Source: Gymnogyps californianus
Taxonomy: Eukaryota; Chordata; Aves; Accipitriformes; Cathartidae
Length of the DNA: 64,000 bases
Reading direction: 5' to 3'
Assembly: GCF_018139145.2 (NCBI RefSeq)
Contig: NC_059477.1
Coordinates: 41,634,502-41,698,501, forward strand
Translations under genes and position numbers: made by a program
The notes under the pieces: model-generated
The model's input: the letters and a program-made list of their open reading frames with translations, nothing else
The model's database searches: none
Told to the model about the DNA's origin: nothing
Shown: one piece after another, positions 58,986 to 64,000 of the stretch
Layout: each line of letters begins with the position of its first letter
Numbering within the stretch: position 1 is the first letter of the stretch

Positions 58986-61900
58986 TAAAGAGCTATTTTT
59001 AATCTAAGTTGTGTTTAAACATGTTTCATCTTATGTTCTATAAGTTAAAAGTTCTGACAGTTAAAAACACTTGCAGAGCTTTAAATACTGGGAGCTTGTC
59101 AGAAACTCAGATGTCTAAAATTAACTATTTTTTGCTTAACTGATGCTTTATTTTCTATTCCGTATGGAGTCTGCAAGGAGAAATGATAACAGATTATACC
59201 TGTTGAGAATAGTCAGAGGAGCCCACGACGCTTCAGTGTCACTGCCTTGGTCAGGCGAGGCGCGATGGCAGGGTTGGGGGTGTCAGCACAAGGGGGAGGC
59301 AGCTGTGCAAATGCATGCTTATTCATCGCTCTTTCTGCTCCCTGCCTGCACTGGCACTGCGACTCCCTGGCAAATTGTTCTTTACGTGTACGCGATCTTT
59401 TCACGTATGTCTAAGGTTGTAGAACTGGGTTCATTTCTGGAAATGACTATGACCTATGTAGTCTGAAGTATGAATGAATTTTTTTGAAAGCAGAATTGCT
59501 GCAAAACTGAGCCTGAAAAGGAAAAAAAAAAGTTATTCTACTTGATATATAAAAATAAGCTTGCTTCTCTAACATGTCCCCAAAACCCTTTTGAGGTTTA
59601 ATGAAAATGTGAAGTCATTTCTTCTGTGGATTGAAAGTTGTACACTTGGCAAATGACAGCTACCAAGCTCTGTAGTATAGACTTTTCTCACTACAAACGT
59701 AGATCACTTTCATGGTAAATTGGACCGAAAATGTCTCTGAGATTACTGTCTGTCTCTGACTTGGTATAGTCTAATCCTCATCTAATTACTTAAAAAACCT
59801 TTAGCGGGAGCTTCTAACTTTTAATAGATTCTGGAAAAATGTGAGGTGAAGAAAAGGATTTCGTAAAGTCCAAAGGCTATAATGGTAAGTGTGCCATATG
59901 TTGAGTGAGTTTCATTTAAAGGATTAGCATTGACATAGCTTTCTGTAAAGTAGAACTATAATAGTAATCTTAAGAATTTCTAGCAATTAATTGTGTGCCT
60001 CAAGTGCAAGAAAAGGAGAGTGATGAATAATACTGTAGTCCATAGAAATCTTCATTTAAAAAAAAAATAAAAAGAGAAAAGGAAGGGAGTATTGTTAGAA
60101 AGTTTTCTACTTTCTCATACTGGTATACAGCAGGGAATACCAGTGACTGAGTTATTTTTGTGCGCTGTTTTAAAAGTGTGTGTTGAGTATATGACATTCT
60201 TCTTTTTTAATTCCCTTATTTGAACATCATGCATATCTGCAATATGATTTGAATAGTGACTTCTGCTTTATTACGTCTTAGGGAATGTTGTTCAGATAAG
60301 ATTTTCTTTTAATGTAGTTTATCTACAGGAATTTATGTTGGACTTCAAGTGTAACACGCAGAGTTTTCCCTTAAATGTCAGATACTAGAAAATGATGATT
60401 CTTTTTCTAATAAGGTTTATCTAATTTATTTAAGCTATAGATTGACTGGAGTTTTGGTATGTGTTTAATTGTAAGCATCTTGTTTCTAATTCTGCTGTAG
60501 GGCTTTTCCTCCCCTTTCCAAACAACATCTAAACAATACCCTATTGTATTTACAGAGCTGTCCCTTTTCTTTAATCCCTTACAGTAGGCTGTATGTGCGG
60601 GTTTTTCCCCCCCCTACAAAAAAGAAGACAGTTACTGCAGCCCTTTGCGGTTTTCCTGAGGCTCTGACTTCGAGACTCCTTTGCCTTCCCTGATAGTCCG
60701 TTTTCCTTTGCTACCTCCAACTCCTTTGTAGAGAGTAACAGAAATGTTCCCTATTTCCTTATTACGGTACTTGTGATTTTTGAAGCAGAATATTCAGACA
60801 GTGCAGCCTTCCAGGTGGTGACGGATGTATCCTGAAGTGGACTCGGCATCATGCTCGCAGCCAGTCAGCCTCCCTCTGTTTCCAGTACCGTTCAGGAAGA
60901 ACTGCTCAGACCTTCAGAATAGTGTGTCCTGATAAAAATTCACATCTTCAAACAAGAAAACTCTGAAGGCTACAGCAAACTAAATACTCTATACAGGATT
61001 GTCATCTCAACAGACTTCCTGGATTTGACTTCAGAGAAATGGTTTCAAATCTCACTTCCCTATTTCTTCTACTTTCAGGTTTTACAATATTCAGACTTAT
61101 TCTTAGAAGGATGGAGAATAACCTTCATAAATTAAAGCACGCCTTGACAGTAGACTGCTACTTGGGAAAGAAGAAAAAGGAAAGACATCTCTCTAACAGG
61201 GAGAGGAAATGTTTCCTGTGTAGCAGCAGACCCAGGCAATATAAGTTGGGGTAGCCATTAAGATCGAAGTGTTTACGTTTGAACAAAGGCACGTGGAAGA
61301 TAATTGTTTTTCTTCTGATGTAACCAGCTAATTATGTGGAAAACATTAGATATGGGCGATTGCTGTCTGGGAGCCAGAGCAACCCCAGGTCAGTTCAATC
61401 TCCCAGGAAAGCCATCCAGACCAATCGACACGGACACAGTGGTATGTTGGCGTGCGGAGCCCCACTGTGGAACCCCGCGTACCCGGGAAGTGCCCTAAAG
61501 CAGGCAGCGGCTGGGAAGGGGATTTCTTGGGAAAAGAAGAGGCAGTTTCAGGGTCAGGGGGCAGTGCTACTTGAAGCCAGGGCAGATCCACAACGAGGGC
61601 TGTTGTGCTTCCCAGCACATCCTAGCGCAACTGCATTATCTGGAGTTTTTCATTCCGGGGAGCCTGTCTTTGACAGAGGTCACATTATAGATACCCTGCT
61701 ACATTGCTCTAGCCTACATAGAAATAAAGCAGCCTTCGAGCTATTTGCAGAGTGCCTAAATGCATTTAATGGCAGCATTTCTCTTGTAGGCCAGTGATAA
61801 TGTGTGAGAATAGCATACGTATGAAATGAGAATGTATTTGGGTAATTTTCTTTACAAAGCTTCACTTAAATGGCCAGAAGGAGAATGTAAAGATGCACTT

Positions 61901-62607
61901 CTGAGAGAATACAATACTGATTTCATTTCTATTTGATGAGCAAGTCCACTGGCTAAGAATATGAGTTTGAAGCAGGCTGCAATTCTTACTCATATGTTAT
62001 TCTGTCCTTTTAAGCACCTCGCTCACCAAGTACTGAACTTGTGTGCCTTGTCCTCCGGCTAGTGGATACAGAGCTGCCTTAAAGGAGTGACTTCAGAACA
62101 CTTTCAGATGACTTTTGTTAACTGCAGGTAGTTGCATTTGGCATCTTCACTGACTGTGTAAGGGAAAACCTCGGAATACCAGCGTCCTACTTGCAGGAAC
62201 CCAACAGCAATGTCTGAAGCTAGGTGATGTGAGGTTCCCGTTTGTCCCTGAATTGGTTTGATTGTGTGCCATCCTGCTGCAGTGACGGTCAGTACCCAAA
62301 ATGACATTCCCTAATGTGAGAATGTTTCTGAAGTGCCTGTCTGTTATTCAGGAGGAAAAAGAAGTTTCAAGTTAAGTTCCCTGTTTTCTCAGTGACTTCC
62401 TTGTTTCCGAGTCACCTAGTATATCTCAAAATGCAATCTGTGTGTGCTTTGGATTTCTTTTTTAACGGTGTAATCTCAAAAAAATTAATGAAGAGACCAC
62501 CATGCAAGTTACATTTTGCTACAAATTTAACGACATTTAATCAGTGTCTGTATTGTCACCCAGTAACTACAGTTTAAAGGGAAAAAATTAATTTAGTTGG
62601 AATAGGA

Positions 62608-62851
62608 CTAAAATCTGAAAACTAAAAGGGAATAACAGTAAAGCAACTGAACTGCTTCCTGGACACGGGCTTTGTCCACTCCTTCTCTGAATATCAGCAT
62701 CATCTTCCTATTCTTGCTCCATACATAGTAGCGTTGAAACTGGCGGTCCCTGTACCAACTGCGAAAATCGTGTAGTGCAACCCAGCGACCCTCGCCAGTC
62801 TCGGGGTGAGTGGATGTGCAGGCCTGAAGAGACATGATGGCCCAAAATCTC
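62608..62851 (-). other. Unidentified coding-like frame, - strand
   Basis: A frame of 75 codons (ATG at 62835-62833, stop at 62610-62608) with unusually protein-like content: HPETGEGRWVALHDFRSWYR, then a segment rich in Arg, Tyr and Trp, and REGVDKARVQEAV. Upstream on the - strand, TTTTCTGCACAG|GAG resembles a splice acceptor with the exon starting at 62851. I cannot name the family. It could be an exon of an unannotated gene, a decayed pseudogene, or chance. Confidence 0.3.
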
Positions 62852-63966
62852 CTGTGCAGAAAATTTGAGAGATGTCTTGAGCCCTATCGGTGTGCCCGGG
62901 TAGCCTTTCCCCTGTACCCCAGTTACACGCCTTTTTTCCTAAAGTTACGATTGTTTCTGTGACTAAGAATGGGAAAATCTGTTTAGTCCAATGTGGCTTC
63001 AATCCATTACACACCGATTTAACTCCAATACAAATGTAATTACACAGGGAGGATAATGTAGAAAGATCAATTAGAGAGCAAGGGGCAAATGAAGGAGGGA
63101 GGCAATTAATTAAGGCTATACTATAGCAGATAACGATAAGAGAAAATTTGTAACAGAACAGATCTATTGGCCTAAATCCTTTTGTCTGACAGGAGTACAC
63201 AACCACTTCCTTAGAGTTCTGACAGATACAATGAAAAGACTCTGACCACAGCACCTATCGTATAGTATTCTGGCAAGATCTTATCTATTCAGGAATGTCT
63301 GTAAAAACAAACCAGTACTGTGCCTGTCAGCTGTTGAATTCTCCCAAGGATAGCAGAAAGAAGTTAACGGGGGCAGAAGATGATCAACTGACCAAGGCGA
63401 GGCACAAGTAATAGTTAACACTTTCAAAACCCCAGTAGCAGTTCTGACTGATTTTTGACGGAGAGGCAAGGCCCTGCTTCAGCAAGCTGCGACGTAGCCC
63501 CGGCTTCACCCGCTGCGGACGGGCTGGTGGCAGCTAGCTGTGAATTGATGGCAGCCTGGTGCTCGCTTTCCCACCATCGCTGTGAATGCTTCACTGACTC
63601 TTCCTGAATTAATGTTATTTCATTGAACCCTGCCCTGGGGATAAAGTGGTGCTTAAAATAACATCGTCCCGCATCTTCCTGATGATGATCTGACTAGACT
63701 GGTCATCGTGGTTTTAAATCAACAGCTGTGTAAGTGACACCAGAAGATGGCATCATCTGCCTGTAATGCTGTTTAACTCTTTCTGGATCTTCATGCATGA
63801 AGGTGGGGGTTTCTTGACAATGGACATGTTCTCCCTCACGATGAAATTCCATGTGGAGGCTTTGTGTTTCGGGGTTGTGTACTTTTTAGTGGGTTCGGGC
63901 TTTTTTTGTTCAGTTGGTTGGGATTTTTATGATTGCTTCATAGCTTCCTATAGTTAAGGAAGACTT

Positions 63967-63983
63967 CCCCCCCCCCCCCCCCC
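63967..63983. repeat. Poly(C) run, 17 bases
   Basis: Seventeen C near the window end; an equal-length run lies at 7097-7113. Both are error-prone for sequencing. Confidence 0.9.
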
Positions 63984-64000
63984 AAGTTACAATCCTTTTA

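Larger units (their letters stand above)
58526..64000. other. Intergenic region downstream of EPC2
   Basis: No confident gene. It holds an old CR1 fragment (58861-58985), a coding-like - strand frame near 62608-62851, a 17-C run at 63967-63983, and a frame of 153 codons at 61336-61797 (+, begins with GTG) that looks accidental. In other amniotes KIF5C follows EPC2; none of its exons is recognised here. Confidence 0.6.

Noticed and set aside
61336..61797. 153-codon + strand frame
   Set aside because: Begins with GTG rather than ATG, has no splice context or recognisable motif, and overlaps a similar - strand frame; probably a locally GC-richer stretch.
1..64000. CRISPR arrays, operons, tRNA or rRNA genes
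   Set aside because: None seen; no regularly spaced repeats and no cloverleaf or rRNA sequence was recognised in this vertebrate DNA.

Overview
The window is vertebrate nuclear DNA, almost certainly from a bird. It holds one recognisable protein-coding gene, EPC2 (enhancer of polycomb homolog 2), on the + strand. The coding region runs from the ATG at 7395 to the TAA at 57318-57320, in 14 exons joined by GT-AG introns of 100 to 17,622 bases. The bird assignment rests on CR1 LINE copies (one + and three - orientation), a solo retroviral LTR of the type ending in the familiar avian 'AACCCCAGC...AACTAAGCA' sequence, and compact introns. There are no prokaryotic features: no operons, CRISPR arrays or tRNA/rRNA genes.

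Layout. 1 to about 3930 is AT-rich, has no confident gene, and may be the 3' UTR of MBD5, the gene upstream of EPC2 in other amniotes; this is inference from synteny. About 3930 to 6600 is intergenic. 6600-8370 is a dense CpG island carrying the EPC2 promoter, 5' leader, exon 1 and the start of intron 1. 7395-57320 is the EPC2 coding region. 57321 to about 58525 is the 3' UTR, with two good poly(A) signals. 58526-64000 is downstream intergenic sequence with an old CR1 fragment and one unexplained coding-like reading frame on the - strand near 62.6-62.85 kb.

The exons add up to 2,423 coding nucleotides, one short of a multiple of three. A single A appears to be missing in exon 13 at about 55697-55700. 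With that base the protein would be 807 residues, the length I recall for mammalian EPC2. As written, the frame shifts after residue 728 and stops at 55787-55789. This is either an assembly indel or a real truncating variant.

EPC2 is a scaffold subunit of the NuA4/TIP60 histone acetyltransferase complex. The N-terminal EPcA region (exons 1-5) anchors the catalytic module, and the Ser/Gln-rich C-terminal half (exons 10-14) is the E_Pc_C region.

Beyond the gene, the most notable sequence structures are an essentially perfect 38-bp inverted repeat with a 4-nt loop in intron 1, a roughly 100-bp foldback with 15-bp perfect termini flanked by TA in intron 13, a small CpG-rich patch with a CTCF-like motif in intron 6, and two perfect tandem duplications of 45 and 43 bp. 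I found no clear evidence of a previously undescribed biological system; the window is mostly an ordinary avian gene.
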